The position numbers and the translations under genes were made by a program. From V1-33 sp964523105 (GTDB taxonomy: Bacteria; Verrucomicrobiota; Verrucomicrobiia; Verrucomicrobiales; V1-33), in NCBI GenBank assembly GCA_964523105.1, contig CAZFZN010000011.1, positions 62,001 to 126,000 of the forward strand: DNA of 64,000 nucleotides, written 5' to 3'. Below the pieces are notes generated by a model. It did no database searches. It saw only the letters and a list, made by a program, of their open reading frames with translations, and had not been told where the DNA came from. Below, piece after piece: positions 26,327 to 35,900 of the stretch. The first letter of the stretch is position 1. Every line of letters starts with the position of its first letter.

Positions 26327-28035
26327 TGCTGCACGGCCAGCGGTGCCCACGGCTGACGGTCGAGATACTGCTGCCAGAGGTCCTTGCGCACATAGACGCG
26401 AAGCGAACCCGAGGGATGCAGCGTGATGCTCTGAGCGGTGAACTGCTCCTCGAAGACCTCCGCCTGGCCGGCTTCGTGCAGTTGCAGCCGCAGGGCTTCG
26501 TCCGCGGCGTGGCTGAGCAGCAGCACCGCCGCGCTCGCCGGATCCATCACTTCCCCGCCCTGCCAGCGGTAGTTGGGGAACTGCCTCGTCAGATACCACG
26601 GCAGCGGCCAGCCGCCGTTGAGATCGTTCTGATCGATGCGCAGGCTGTATCCGGGCGGATGAATCTCCGCGAAGCGGTGAAACTTCTCCACCCATGCCAG
26701 CACATCCGGCGAGGTCATGCTGTAGTTGTAGGGATTGCGCGACTCGCGGGCGAAATCGCGTGTCATCCGCCACGACTGGAGCGCGAGGTGCAGTGACGCG
26801 ACGCCCAGCAGCGCGAGGACGATGCGCTGCGCCCACTGATTCCAAAACAGGCGCACCAGTTGCTCGGCGCCAAGCCCGGCCATCAGCAGCAGTCCGTGCC
26901 ATGCCCCCATGATGCACCACGGTGTTTTATAGCCGATGAGTGAATAGATCACGAACGTCGCCACCGAATACACGGCGAGGAACCGCACGAGATGGTTGGT
27001 CTGATTGCGATCCGGCTTCACCGTGAAGGCGGTTAGGCATCCGATGAACGCGAGAACGATAAGCACCCCCTCCGTGAGCACCATGCGGCGCGCGTCGGGA
27101 TCGAGGCCCAGCGCCCACATCCAGTTCTGCGGGCTGAATCCCAGCTCGGCGGGACGCCCTGACATGGTGCCGCCCCACAGCAGTCCGAAGTAATAGCCGA
27201 ACGGTTTCTCATGGCCCTGCCCGCCGGCGCGGCTCAGCATGTTCCAGTAGGTGGCGACACTGTCCCACACGCCGCGCCATTCAGTGAAGAACTGCGAAAA
27301 CACCGTCACACTCGCCACCAGGGCGCCGGCGCAGAAAATCAGCAGATGCCGGCGCTTCACCGGCGACTTGCGCGTGCGGTTCACCACACCGAGCCCGGCC
27401 CCGGCCGACCAGAAATTCGCGCCGTAGGTCACGAACAGCGCCGCGCCCATGGCCATGAAATGCAGCACGCAGGTTTCCTTGGTGGCGTGCATCAAGCCGG
27501 CGGAAAGGCCGGACCACGCGAGCCAGCCCGGCTTCCGCGTCATGAAAAACCGCCAGCCGCACCCGATGCAGGCAAACGTGAAGAACACCAGCAGCACCTC
27601 CATGATGAAGTAGCGGCTGTAGAAAACCATCAGCGGCGACACGGCGATGAACACCGCCGACCACGCGAGCGCCATCTTCCCCATGCCGTCGAACGCCAGC
27701 ACCAGCAGCAGCAGCAGCGCCACACCATAGAGCGCAGGAGTCAGGCGCAGTTTGCTCTCGGTCATTTCCTCCCACGTGGTGCCGGAGAGCAGGTTGAGCG
27801 CATTGCGGCTGTAAAGCAGCGTCGGGCCGTGGTGGTCCACCGGATCATACTGATACCGGCCCTCCATCAGCTCGTGCAGCTTCACCGCCTGCGTCGCCTC
27901 GTCGGTGTGCATCGTCTTGATTTCCCGGTCGGGAAACCGCAGCACGCAAGCCGCCACGAACGCCGCCAGCAATAGCAGCAGCGCCCGCGACAATTGCGTG
28001 GCATCGGCACGCGCTTCCGGAGAGGATAACTTCAC
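26323..28035 (-). CDS. TIGR03663-like polytopic membrane protein (glycosyltransferase-like)
   Basis: A 570-residue protein with about ten spans. The first periplasmic loop has KTMHTDEATQAVK and DHHGPTLLY, recalling the acidic motif of PMT/ArnT GT-C transferases, and the layout matches TIGR03663. The C-terminal part is soluble. It may transfer a lipid-linked sugar, but the substrate is unknown. The start is GTG at 28035. It is translationally coupled to apbE. Confidence 0.75.
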   Translation of the reverse strand: MKLSSPEARADATQLSRALLLLLAAFVAACVLRFPDREIKTMHTDEATQAVKLHELMEGRYQYDPVDHHGPTLLYSRNALNLLSGTTWEEMTESKLRLTPALYGVALLLLLVLAFDGMGKMALAWSAVFIAVSPLMVFYSRYFIMEVLLVFFTFACIGCGWRFFMTRKPGWLAWSGLSAGLMHATKETCVLHFMAMGAALFVTYGANFWSAGAGLGVVNRTRKSPVKRRHLLIFCAGALVASVTVFSQFFTEWRGVWDSVATYWNMLSRAGGQGHEKPFGYYFGLLWGGTMSGRPAELGFSPQNWMWALGLDPDARRMVLTEGVLIVLAFIGCLTAFTVKPDRNQTNHLVRFLAVYSVATFVIYSLIGYKTPWCIMGAWHGLLLMAGLGAEQLVRLFWNQWAQRIVLALLGVASLHLALQSWRMTRDFARESRNPYNYSMTSPDVLAWVEKFHRFAEIHPPGYSLRIDQNDLNGGWPLPWYLTRQFPNYRWQGGEVMDPASAAVLLLSHAADEALRLQLHEAGQAEVFEEQFTAQSITLHPSGSLRVYVRKDLWQQYLDRQPWAPLAVQQ

Positions 28036-28230
28036 GCGCCACGCCTGGCCGCCGCGGTGAGGGTTTGCAAGGTGGAAGTGCCCAGGGGCGGCAGGTCGTG
28101 CCGCCGCAGGCCGGGCCAGCAGAGCGAGTGCGGCGGCTTTGTGATTCGCGGCAAAGCGGGATCGACCAGGCCGGGACGGCCTTGCTGCGGCGGCTCGCAG
28201 AATCAGTGCGGTCCGCGACGCGGGCTGGAC

Positions 28231-29688
28231 TCAGGCCATCAGTCCCTGAATGACGCGGCTGCCGGGTTTGGCGACATTGCTCAGGCGCATCGGGACGCCG
28301 TTCACGGGGAAGGTGAACTTCAGGTGGTCGAATCCCAGCAGCGCGAGCACGGTGGCGTGGAAGTCATGGGGACTGACTTTGTCATGCACCGCCTGATAGC
28401 CGAGATCGTCCGTCGCGCCCCATGCAGAGCCGGATTTCACGCCGCCGCCGGCCATCCAGAGGGTGAAGGCCCCGGGATTGTGATCGCGTCCGACGAACGC
28501 CATTTCCCGGCCGTTGCGGTTCTCGCGCATGGGAGTGCGGCCGAACTCGCCGCCCCAAATCACCAGCGTGTCATCGAGCAGCCCGCGACGCCGGAGATCG
28601 GTCAGGAGCGCGAAGCAGGCCCGGTCGATGCTCTGACACTTGTTGATGAAGCCGTGATTGAGCGCCTCCTCCCTGCTCGCGCCGTGGCTGTCCCAGCCCC
28701 AGTCGAAGAGCTGAATGAAGCGCACGCCGCGCTCGGCGAGGCGGCGTGCCAGCAGGCAGTTGTTGGCGAACGACTCGCGCCCGGGCTGCGTGCCGTAGAG
28801 TTCATGAATCTCCCGGGGCTCTTTGGTCAGGTCGAAGGCATCGGTGGCCGCCACCTGCATGCGGAAAGCCATCTCGTACTGCGCCATGCGGGTCATCGTT
28901 TCGGCATCGCCGTACGCCGCAAAGGTCTGCGCATTGATTTCCGTCAGGGCATCGAGGCTGCGGCGCCGGAGAGTCCGGTCGATCCCCGGCGGATTCTGCA
29001 GGAAGAGCACCGGCTCGCCGGAGGAGCGGCACTGCACTCCCTGATAGACCCCTGGCAGATAGCCGGAGCCCCAGACGCTCTTGCCCGCATCCGGATTCTT
29101 GCCGCCACTCGTCAGGACGATGAAGCCGGGCAGGTTTTCGTTTTCCGAACCCAGTCCGTAGGTGGACCACGCCCCGAAGCTGGCGGCTCCCGGCGTCGCC
29201 GTGCCGGTGTGCATCACGAGTTGCGCCGGGCCGTGATTGAACTGGTCGGTGAACATGGATTTCACCACGCAGAGTTCGTCTGCGACTTTGGCGAGGTGCG
29301 GCAGGCGGTCGCTGATCCAGTGGCCGCTGTGCCCGTGCTGCTGAAACGGAAACTGACTTCCGAGCATTTTCGGCACGCCCTGGATGAAGGCGAACTGCTT
29401 GCCGGCGAGAAACGACTGCGGGCAGTCGCGCCCGTCGAGCCGGTTCAATTCCGGTTTGTAGTCGAAAAGCTCCAGCTGGCTTGGACTGCCGGCCATGTGC
29501 AGGTAAATGACGCGCCGGGCGCGCGCGGGGAATGGAGGCACGGCGGGCCGCAGCGGCTGCGCCGGATCTTTTGTGAGCACGGCGGCCGCCGGGGCGCGGG
29601 AACCGAGCCACATGCCGGCGAGGCCAAGCGAACAGCCGCGCAGGAAATGCCGGCGCGTGGGAGTGAAGAGCAGATCGCGGTGGTTCAT
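28231..29688 (-). CDS. DUF1501 protein with Tat signal
   Basis: A 485-residue protein of the DUF1501 family, part of the alkaline phosphatase/sulfatase superfamily. TRRHFLRGCSLGLAG (11-25) is a twin-arginine signal. RRVIYLHMAGSPSQLELFDYK, GHSGHWISDRLPHLA and VIWGGEFGRTP are typical of the family. The function is unknown. It follows the DUF1549/DUF1553 gene with an ATGA overlap, the standard pair in Verrucomicrobiota and Planctomycetota. Confidence 0.9.
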   Translation of the reverse strand: MNHRDLLFTPTRRHFLRGCSLGLAGMWLGSRAPAAAVLTKDPAQPLRPAVPPFPARARRVIYLHMAGSPSQLELFDYKPELNRLDGRDCPQSFLAGKQFAFIQGVPKMLGSQFPFQQHGHSGHWISDRLPHLAKVADELCVVKSMFTDQFNHGPAQLVMHTGTATPGAASFGAWSTYGLGSENENLPGFIVLTSGGKNPDAGKSVWGSGYLPGVYQGVQCRSSGEPVLFLQNPPGIDRTLRRRSLDALTEINAQTFAAYGDAETMTRMAQYEMAFRMQVAATDAFDLTKEPREIHELYGTQPGRESFANNCLLARRLAERGVRFIQLFDWGWDSHGASREEALNHGFINKCQSIDRACFALLTDLRRRGLLDDTLVIWGGEFGRTPMRENRNGREMAFVGRDHNPGAFTLWMAGGGVKSGSAWGATDDLGYQAVHDKVSPHDFHATVLALLGFDHLKFTFPVNGVPMRLSNVAKPGSRVIQGLMA

Positions 29689-32507
29689 CGGTTCATCGCC
29701 AGGTCGGTGTTCAACAGAGTGTTCGCCACCAGCGTCATGGCGGCCGCCTCCAGGGTGGAGGCGAGTTTTTTGGATTCGTCAGGGCGGCGGCGGAAATCCT
29801 CCAGCGCGGCGTCGTGGAGTCTGACCAGCGCATCCACCACGCCGGCAGGCGGTTCGTCGAGCGTGATGAACTGCACCGCGCGCACGATGCACTCGCGCGG
29901 TGATCCGCCCGCCGTGGAAGCACGCTGCGCGAGAGCGGCGGCCATTTCGATGAACGCCGGGTCGTTGAGAGTGACCAGCGCCTGCAGCGGCGTGTTGGTG
30001 GGCAGGCGGCGCGCGGTGCAGAGGTCGCGGGACGGAGCGTCGAAAGTGAGGAAGCCGGGGTAGCCGCTGGTGCGTTTGGAATAAGTGTAAAGGGCGCGCC
30101 GGTAGCGGTCTTCGCCCTGCGAGGTTTTCCACGCGGCGCCGCTGTAAACGCTGTTCCACACGCCTTCCGGCTGCGGCGGATACACCGGCGGGCCGAACAT
30201 TTTCCGCGAGAGCAGTCCCGAAACGGAGAGCGCGTGATCGCGCACCATCTCGGCGGTGAGCCGCTGCCGCGGGCCGCGGGCGAGCAGCACATTGTGAGGG
30301 TCGCGCGCCGCGAGTTCCGGCGCGGCGCGGCTGCTCTGTGCGTAAGTGCTGCTCAGGGCGATCTCACGCAGCAGCATCTTCAATGACCACCCGTGATGTT
30401 TGGAGAGTCGAAGCGCGAGGTGGTCGAGCAGCGCCTGATTGGAAGGCAGTGCGCCGCTGGAACCGAAGTCTTCGATCGTTTCCACAATGCCGCGTCCGAA
30501 CATTGCGGCCCAGAGCCGGTTGGCGGTGACGCGGGCGGTGAGCGGATTGGCGTCGCTCACGAGCCAGCGCGCCATGTCGAGCCGGTTTTGCGCCGCGGGC
30601 GCTGCGAAAACACCGGGCAACGCCGGCGGTGCGGCCGCTTCTTTGGTCAGGCGGTTGCCGCGGACATAAACCCGGGTGTCGCGCGGCGCCTGCAGGCGTT
30701 CCGCCATCACCGGAACCGCGGGACCCTTGAACTTGTCGTACTCCGCTTTGGCCTCGCGCCAGTTGGCCAGCAGTTCGGTGCGTTCCGGGCTGGAGAACGT
30801 GGAGTGGGTCAGTTCAAAAGAGCACTGCCGCACCGGAGTTCCCTGCACTCCCGAATTCACCGGCGCCCCGTGCTTCATGACAACTTCCAGCGTGCCGGCG
30901 CCGGTGGGCCGGTCGAATACGAACACGCACCAGCGCGGCCCCTCGAGCACCGGATAACCGCCAAAGCCGGCACGATCGCCCCCGCCGGCGAGGGCCAGCG
31001 GATTGAACGGCCCTGACAACCGGTCGGCAATGACCTCGCGGAGTTTCACGGGCTGCCTTGCCCCGTCCGGCTGCACCAGCGCGACCGAAAACTCCGTGAT
31101 CATCACACCGCGTTCGGGCCACTGCTTCGGATCCTCACTGTCAGGATGAAGGTTCAGACGCAGCGCCGCCGTTCCCTCCGCTCCGGGCAGTGCAATCGTA
31201 TAAACCACGCCCACGGGCATGGTGCCGGAGGCGGTGATGCGGCCATTCTCCGCGACGGCGAGACTGCCGCCGCCGGCTTTGGCCGCGACCGGCTTGACCG
31301 GCTGCCAGTCCTTGACCTGCGCCGCAGCAGCCAGTCCGGAGCGGTGAATCTCTTCGCGCAGTTCCCGGGCGCGTCGCCATGCAGCGGCGGCTTTCGGGTC
31401 CCCGGTCACGGTGAAGCGCGGCCAGTCGTCATTTTGATCGCAGTCCTCGGTGGAGTTGAAGAATGCCTTGAAGTGATAGTAGTCGGCGTGGGGCCACGGA
31501 TCGTAGGGATGCGCGTGACACTGCACGCAGTTGAACGTGGTGGCCTGCCATGTGGTCCACGTGGTGTTGACGCGGTCGTGCACGGCGGCGTCGCGCCACT
31601 CCTCGTCGTCGGTCCCACCCTCCGTGTTGTTCTGCGTATTGCGGTGGAAAGCAGTGGCGAGAATGTCATCACCGGTCGCGCCGGGCAGCAGGTCTCCCGC
31701 GAGTTGTTTCACGGTGAACTGATCGAACGGCATGCCGGCGTTGAAGGCGCGGATGACCCAGTCGCGCCACGGCCAGATGTCGCGGTGCGGGTCCTTCTCG
31801 AATCCGAACGTGTCAGAGTATCGCGCGAGGTCGAGCCACATGGCGGCCCAGTGTTCGCCGAACGCCGGGGAGGCGAGCAGCGCATCCACCGCTGCCGTCC
31901 GCGCGGCTGTCAGGTCCTTTGCGGCACCGTCTCTGAAATTCGCCCACAACTCAGCCGATGGCGGCAGGCCGGTCAGGTCGAGCGAAACCCGCCGCAGCCA
32001 CTCCGCGGGTGTGGCCGGCGGCGCCGGCTGCAGGTTTTCCGCCTCCAGTTTGGCAAGCACGAAGGCGTCGAGCGGCAGGCGCACCCAGTCCGGTTGCTCG
32101 ACGGGAGGCACAGGCGGTTCCACCGGCGGCACCAGCGACCAGTGCTCGCTCCATGCGGCGCCTTCGGTGATCCACTGGCGGAGTATCTCTACCTCATCGC
32201 TGCTCAAACGCCGCCCGTGCTCCGGACGCGGCATCAAGTCGTCAGGATCGAGCGTCGTGACGCGGCGGATCATCTCCGATTCCTCCGGCCGCCCCGGCAC
32301 GATGGTCCGCGCCCCCGACTTTCCCTCTGCGAGGGCTTTCCCGCGATAGACGAAGGAAACCCCGCCCGCCGACTTCACGCCGCCGTGACAGGCGGTGCAG
32401 TGGCTGGTGAGGATGGGGCGGATGTCGCGGTTGAATTGAATCTCTGCGCGCACGGCGGAAAGATGGAATCCTGCCAAAACGAGCGGGCACAGAAATTTGA
32501 CTGACAC
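29685..32507 (-). CDS. PSCyt1/DUF1549/DUF1553 protein
   Basis: A 940-residue exported protein. After the signal (FLCPLVLAGFHLSAVRA) a cytochrome-like PSCyt1 domain carries the heme motif CTACH (about residue 38). DUF1549 follows, starting near LPLDAFVLAKLEAENL and containing a second heme-type motif in FNCVQCHAHPYDP. DUF1553 forms the C-terminus (WLVSDANPLTARVTANRLW to ALVTLNDPAF). Heme attachment is inferred from the motifs. The start is GTG at 32507. It is coupled to the DUF1501 gene; partner functions are unknown. Confidence 0.9.
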   Translation of the reverse strand: MSVKFLCPLVLAGFHLSAVRAEIQFNRDIRPILTSHCTACHGGVKSAGGVSFVYRGKALAEGKSGARTIVPGRPEESEMIRRVTTLDPDDLMPRPEHGRRLSSDEVEILRQWITEGAAWSEHWSLVPPVEPPVPPVEQPDWVRLPLDAFVLAKLEAENLQPAPPATPAEWLRRVSLDLTGLPPSAELWANFRDGAAKDLTAARTAAVDALLASPAFGEHWAAMWLDLARYSDTFGFEKDPHRDIWPWRDWVIRAFNAGMPFDQFTVKQLAGDLLPGATGDDILATAFHRNTQNNTEGGTDDEEWRDAAVHDRVNTTWTTWQATTFNCVQCHAHPYDPWPHADYYHFKAFFNSTEDCDQNDDWPRFTVTGDPKAAAAWRRARELREEIHRSGLAAAAQVKDWQPVKPVAAKAGGGSLAVAENGRITASGTMPVGVVYTIALPGAEGTAALRLNLHPDSEDPKQWPERGVMITEFSVALVQPDGARQPVKLREVIADRLSGPFNPLALAGGGDRAGFGGYPVLEGPRWCVFVFDRPTGAGTLEVVMKHGAPVNSGVQGTPVRQCSFELTHSTFSSPERTELLANWREAKAEYDKFKGPAVPVMAERLQAPRDTRVYVRGNRLTKEAAAPPALPGVFAAPAAQNRLDMARWLVSDANPLTARVTANRLWAAMFGRGIVETIEDFGSSGALPSNQALLDHLALRLSKHHGWSLKMLLREIALSSTYAQSSRAAPELAARDPHNVLLARGPRQRLTAEMVRDHALSVSGLLSRKMFGPPVYPPQPEGVWNSVYSGAAWKTSQGEDRYRRALYTYSKRTSGYPGFLTFDAPSRDLCTARRLPTNTPLQALVTLNDPAFIEMAAALAQRASTAGGSPRECIVRAVQFITLDEPPAGVVDALVRLHDAALEDFRRRPDESKKLASTLEAAAMTLVANTLLNTDLAMNR

Positions 32508-32629
32508 GGAAGGGATGGCGGTTGGGGCTTCAGTCCATACGCAGAGAACCGGGCGATTTCATCCGCCAAAGCACGCGGCACCGCGACACGGGAGCCAACG
32601 GGATCAAACACTCGAATTCCTCAACGAAA

Positions 32630-32657
32630 AACCCCCGCCGGGAAACCGGCGGGGGTT
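32630..32657 (-). terminator. Strong intrinsic terminator of the HMA-like gene
   Basis: A perfect 12-bp stem (AACCCCCGCCGG) with a four-base loop. On the minus strand it is followed by a T run (32626-32630). It lies 82 bp downstream of the small metal-binding gene and isolates it from the DUF1549 gene. Confidence 0.9.
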
Positions 32658-32738
32658 GGCGTTCGAATCCGGAAGCAGCGGGGTTTATCGAATATTGGAG
32701 AAGAGGCAGCGCCAGCCCGGGGGGCCGGCAATTGGCCG

Positions 32739-33068
32739 CTATTTCTTTTTCTCCGGTGCGAAGGTCACGACCACGTACTTCTCGGCTTCTTTACCGAGCG
32801 ACTTGACGGCGTCTTCCTTCTTAAGTTTGGCTGAAGTGGATTTGAAAGTGACCTTTTGGGTGCCTTCCTTTTCTCCGGCTTCAATGGTGATACTGGTTTT
32901 GTCAGCACCTTCGAGTTTTGCGAACGCCTCACGGACGTGCGTCTTACAACCTGCTCAGGTAACTCCGGTCATACCCACCACGTAGGTGGTCGTGCTCTTG
33001 TCCCCGGCAAGACCGAGGCTGCAGAGCAGCAGCGAAAGCATCGCTGTTAGTATATGGGCGATTTTCAT
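32739..33068 (-). CDS. Candidate selenoprotein: secreted HMA-like metal-binding protein with UxxC
   Basis: The frame from ATG 33068 to TAG 32739-32741 is 109 codons with a single internal TGA at codon 38 (32955-32957). Residues 1-22 are a signal peptide. Reading TGA as an amino acid gives VVGMTGVT-U-AGCKTHVREAF: the pattern CxxCxxxVxxAFxxL of a heavy-metal-associated domain with the first cysteine replaced. The remaining beta-alpha-beta part (SITIEAGEKEG, VTFKSTSAKLKKEDAV, YVVVTFAP) is undamaged. Codon use is Lys-rich and GC is lower than in neighbouring genes. It may bind copper or another metal, or act in thiol redox. A nonsense mutation or sequencing error at a Cys codon is the alternative. 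Confidence 0.65.
32923..32943 (-). promoter_or_regulatory. Candidate bacterial SECIS hairpin
   Basis: On the minus strand GACG at 32940-32943 pairs with CGUU at 32923-32926, and CAC/GUG above it closes a GUCC loop (32933-32936), with a 3-base bulge on the 3' side. The loop begins 18 bases after the UGA and has G then U at its first positions, as SelB-recognised elements do. The stem is short and includes one G-U pair. Confidence 0.45.
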
Positions 33069-33212
33069 TTGTTTGATGGCTGTTTGGTTTGGGTTTGCTT
33101 CCGGTCAAACTGCCGCCGTCAAGATAGCGCGATTCCGCCGTTCGCCAGGCAATTTTGCGGATCACTCGCGCCCCTGCCGCGGTCCGCGTTTGCGTCGGCA
33201 TCCGGAATCGCT

Positions 33213-34373
33213 TCAGGCCCTGCCGAGCGTCCGCAGCAGGCGCACGCGCAGACTTTCCACTCCGAGCAGGAGGGCGAACGCGGCCCCTGTGAGCGCGCCG
33301 GCTCCTGGCAGGGTGCCGTATTGAAAAGCGGTCGCCGCCATGCGGGAGGGCCGGAGCCCGCGCTCGTGTGACTCGCGCCGGGCTTCCCGCAGTGCGCCGG
33401 CGGGATCGTCTGCCCCGTCGAGAACGAGCCGGGCCAGACAGGCCGCGTCGCCGATGGCCATGTTCGCTCCCTGCCCGCCCGCGGGACTGACCGGGTGAAT
33501 CGCATCGCCGATGAGTACACAGCCGGGCACGCCATAGGACGGCGCCAGTCCGAAGGAACGGCCGATCTTTTTGAATCCGGCGGGAAATCCGCAGTTCACG
33601 ATGGGCGCAGGGACCTCCGGATTCTCCTCCGCCAGCAGGGCGAAGGCCTCCGCGAGGCGCGTCTCATCGCCGCCGGCGCGCACCAGACCGAGACAGGCGC
33701 CGACCCCGCCGGGCAACGGCATCATGCCGAATCCCAGCAGGCCTCCTAGCATTTCGCGGCGCGAAAGAAAAACGCTCACCTCGTCGTCCGGCAGATTGTC
33801 AGGCCAGGGCTGTGCCGCAGTGAAGAACTCCACTGGAAAGGGATGCAGTTCGCACGGCACACCGATCTCGCGGCGCACCGCGGAATGCGCACCGTCATCG
33901 CCAACTGTCAGGCCGGCGGAAATCTCCTCCGCGCGCCCGGTGGCCAGGTCCTTCGCGGTCACGCCACCGATGCGCCCGCCGTCCCGTAGCAGGCCGGTGA
34001 CTTCCATGCCGCGGCGCACTTCCGCGCCGCAGACGGCGAGGAGCGTTTCCCGCAGATTGTTGGGATGCTCGAAATACGGCTGCACGCCGGCCCGGTCGAA
34101 CAGTTCCCGGGTGGCGAAGGCCCGCCGTTTTCCGCCGCGCACGAGGCTGATGCCGCCCGCCCGGCGCAGGCATTCGCGCTCCCAGAACTCCAGGGGACGG
34201 ATGCGTTCGAGGACTTGCACAGCCGGCGGCCACAGCAGTTCCGGGCGAAGAAAAGGCGGCGGCCCGGTGGCGCGCTCCACCACGGTCACCCGCTGGCCGC
34301 CCTGCACCAGCAGCGCAGCCAGCACCGCGCCTCCAATGCCGCCGCCGGCGATGACAACGTCAGTTCGATTCAT
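33213..34373 (-). CDS. FAD-dependent aromatic-type monooxygenase
   Basis: A 386-residue PHBH-fold flavoprotein. The dinucleotide motif is VVIAGGGIGGAVLAALL at the N-terminus, the DG motif is VGDDGAHSAVRREIG, and the GD motif is LIGDAIHPVSPAGGQGANMAIGD. It uses NAD(P)H and oxygen to hydroxylate an aromatic or polyketide-like substrate; the substrate is unknown. ATG 34373 is preferred to a TTG 9 bp upstream. It is preceded by the GntP-type gene, 19 bp away. Confidence 0.9.
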   Translation of the reverse strand: MNRTDVVIAGGGIGGAVLAALLVQGGQRVTVVERATGPPPFLRPELLWPPAVQVLERIRPLEFWERECLRRAGGISLVRGGKRRAFATRELFDRAGVQPYFEHPNNLRETLLAVCGAEVRRGMEVTGLLRDGGRIGGVTAKDLATGRAEEISAGLTVGDDGAHSAVRREIGVPCELHPFPVEFFTAAQPWPDNLPDDEVSVFLSRREMLGGLLGFGMMPLPGGVGACLGLVRAGGDETRLAEAFALLAEENPEVPAPIVNCGFPAGFKKIGRSFGLAPSYGVPGCVLIGDAIHPVSPAGGQGANMAIGDAACLARLVLDGADDPAGALREARRESHERGLRPSRMAATAFQYGTLPGAGALTGAAFALLLGVESLRVRLLRTLGRA

Positions 34374-34391
34374 GGCAGGCAACTCTTTACT

Positions 34392-35852
34392 CTAACGGGG
34401 CGTGAAGGGCAACATCCATGCGAGGAGAAGCGTGGCCAGAAATCCAATGAGGCTGATCGCGGTGAGCAGCACCGTCCATGTGCGCAGCGTTTCTTTGGCG
34501 GTGAATCCGCTGAGCCGGCTCACGACCCAGAATCCGCTGTCATTCATCCACGAGCAGCAGATGGCGCCGAATCCGACGACGAGAAACATGTACACCGGGT
34601 GGCACGTGAGGGCACCCAGCAGCGGCGCGAAGAGCGCGGCGGCCGTCTGCATGGCCACGGTGGCGCTGCCCTGAGCGATGCGAATGACCACGGCCACGAG
34701 ATAGGCGGCGACAAGAATGGGCACGCCGCTGCTGGCGGCCCACTCACCGATGGATGCGCTCAGCCCGCTGTGTTTCAGAATGAAGCCGTAGGCGCCGCCC
34801 GCGGCGGTGATGAGAATGATCACGCCGCCCGTCTCCAGCGGCGGGCCGAGCAGGTCGGAGATTTTGGAAAAGGCCAGGCCCTTCTGTTTCTTGAGCAGCC
34901 GCAGCGAGAGCGCCGCGCCGATGATGAGCGCCACGTTTTTGTTGCCGATGAATTTGACGACCTCAGCCCATCCGGCGTGGGCGGCCCTCTGCTCCGCCGT
35001 CATGCCGTGGAGCAGAAACTCCACCACCGACGCCGCACTGATGAGCAGAATGGGCACGATCACCGGCATGATGGAGGCCATGAGCGACGGCAGATCGCTT
35101 TCCGGCCGGTCCATGCTGGCGCGCACCCCCTCGAGCGGTGCGTTGGGATTGTCCCGCAGCGGGATGGGCGTGGTGCGGTTGAGCCACTTGATGACCGGCC
35201 ATACCGCCGCGGCGGGAATGAGACCGACGGCCACCCCGATCCAAATGGAGAGCCCGGCGTCGATTTTCAGAATGTCCACCATCGCCAGCGGCCCCGGATG
35301 CGGCACGGTGAGCGAATGCGTGATGACGCCGCCGGCGCAGATGGCCATGCAGTAAAGCGTGAAATCGCGCCCCGTGCGCAGGGCCAGACTCATGGCGATG
35401 GGAATCATGAGCATGTACATCGAATCGAAGAAGATCGGGATGCTCATGAAGTAGGTGCTCACCAGCAGCGCGAGTCCGGCGCGCTTTTCGCCGAAGAGGG
35501 CGAGAAAGCGCCGCACTACCTTGTCCGCGGCACCGCTCTGCATGAGACACATGCCGATGATCACCGCCATGCCGATGACGATGGCGATGTTGCCGGCGGT
35601 TTCGCCGAATCCCTGCGCCGTGAGTTTCACGGCATGATTGAGCTTGCCTTCGGCGATGGTGGAAATCACGCCGTTGCCCTTCACCGCCGGATCTTTGGGC
35701 AGCGATTCCGAAAGTACGCCCGCCAGAATCCCGGCGAAGATGAGCGACAGAAACGGATGCAGTTTCCACCATGAAATGGCCGCGATGACAAAGACGACGG
35801 AGATGAGCAGGACGGCGAAGGGCCAGTTGGAAACAGCGGCGGCGGTGAGCAT
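34392..35852 (-). CDS. GntP-family gluconate/hydroxyacid:proton symporter
   Basis: A 486-residue permease with about twelve spans. HPFLSLIFAGILAGVL, SIPIFFDSMYMLMIPIA, THSLTVPHPGPLAMVDIL and SWMNDSGFWVVSRLSGF are conserved GntP signatures. It imports gluconate or a related hydroxyacid. ATG 35852 (MLTAAAV) is preferred to GTG 35873. It may be co-transcribed with the monooxygenase gene. Confidence 0.92.
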   Translation of the reverse strand: MLTAAAVSNWPFAVLLISVVFVIAAISWWKLHPFLSLIFAGILAGVLSESLPKDPAVKGNGVISTIAEGKLNHAVKLTAQGFGETAGNIAIVIGMAVIIGMCLMQSGAADKVVRRFLALFGEKRAGLALLVSTYFMSIPIFFDSMYMLMIPIAMSLALRTGRDFTLYCMAICAGGVITHSLTVPHPGPLAMVDILKIDAGLSIWIGVAVGLIPAAAVWPVIKWLNRTTPIPLRDNPNAPLEGVRASMDRPESDLPSLMASIMPVIVPILLISAASVVEFLLHGMTAEQRAAHAGWAEVVKFIGNKNVALIIGAALSLRLLKKQKGLAFSKISDLLGPPLETGGVIILITAAGGAYGFILKHSGLSASIGEWAASSGVPILVAAYLVAVVIRIAQGSATVAMQTAAALFAPLLGALTCHPVYMFLVVGFGAICCSWMNDSGFWVVSRLSGFTAKETLRTWTVLLTAISLIGFLATLLLAWMLPFTPR

Positions 35853-35900
35853 GCACCGGTGATAGAGATTCACCCCGGCCGCGACAATTCAAAAAGTGCG

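Noticed and set aside
28057..30063. 668-codon plus-strand open frame
   Set aside because: It is antisense to the DUF1501 and DUF1549 genes, with no domain signal and arginine/glycine-rich composition typical of shadow frames.
34065..35774. 569-codon plus-strand open frame
   Set aside because: Antisense to the monooxygenase and GntP-type genes; His/Arg-rich composition without domains.
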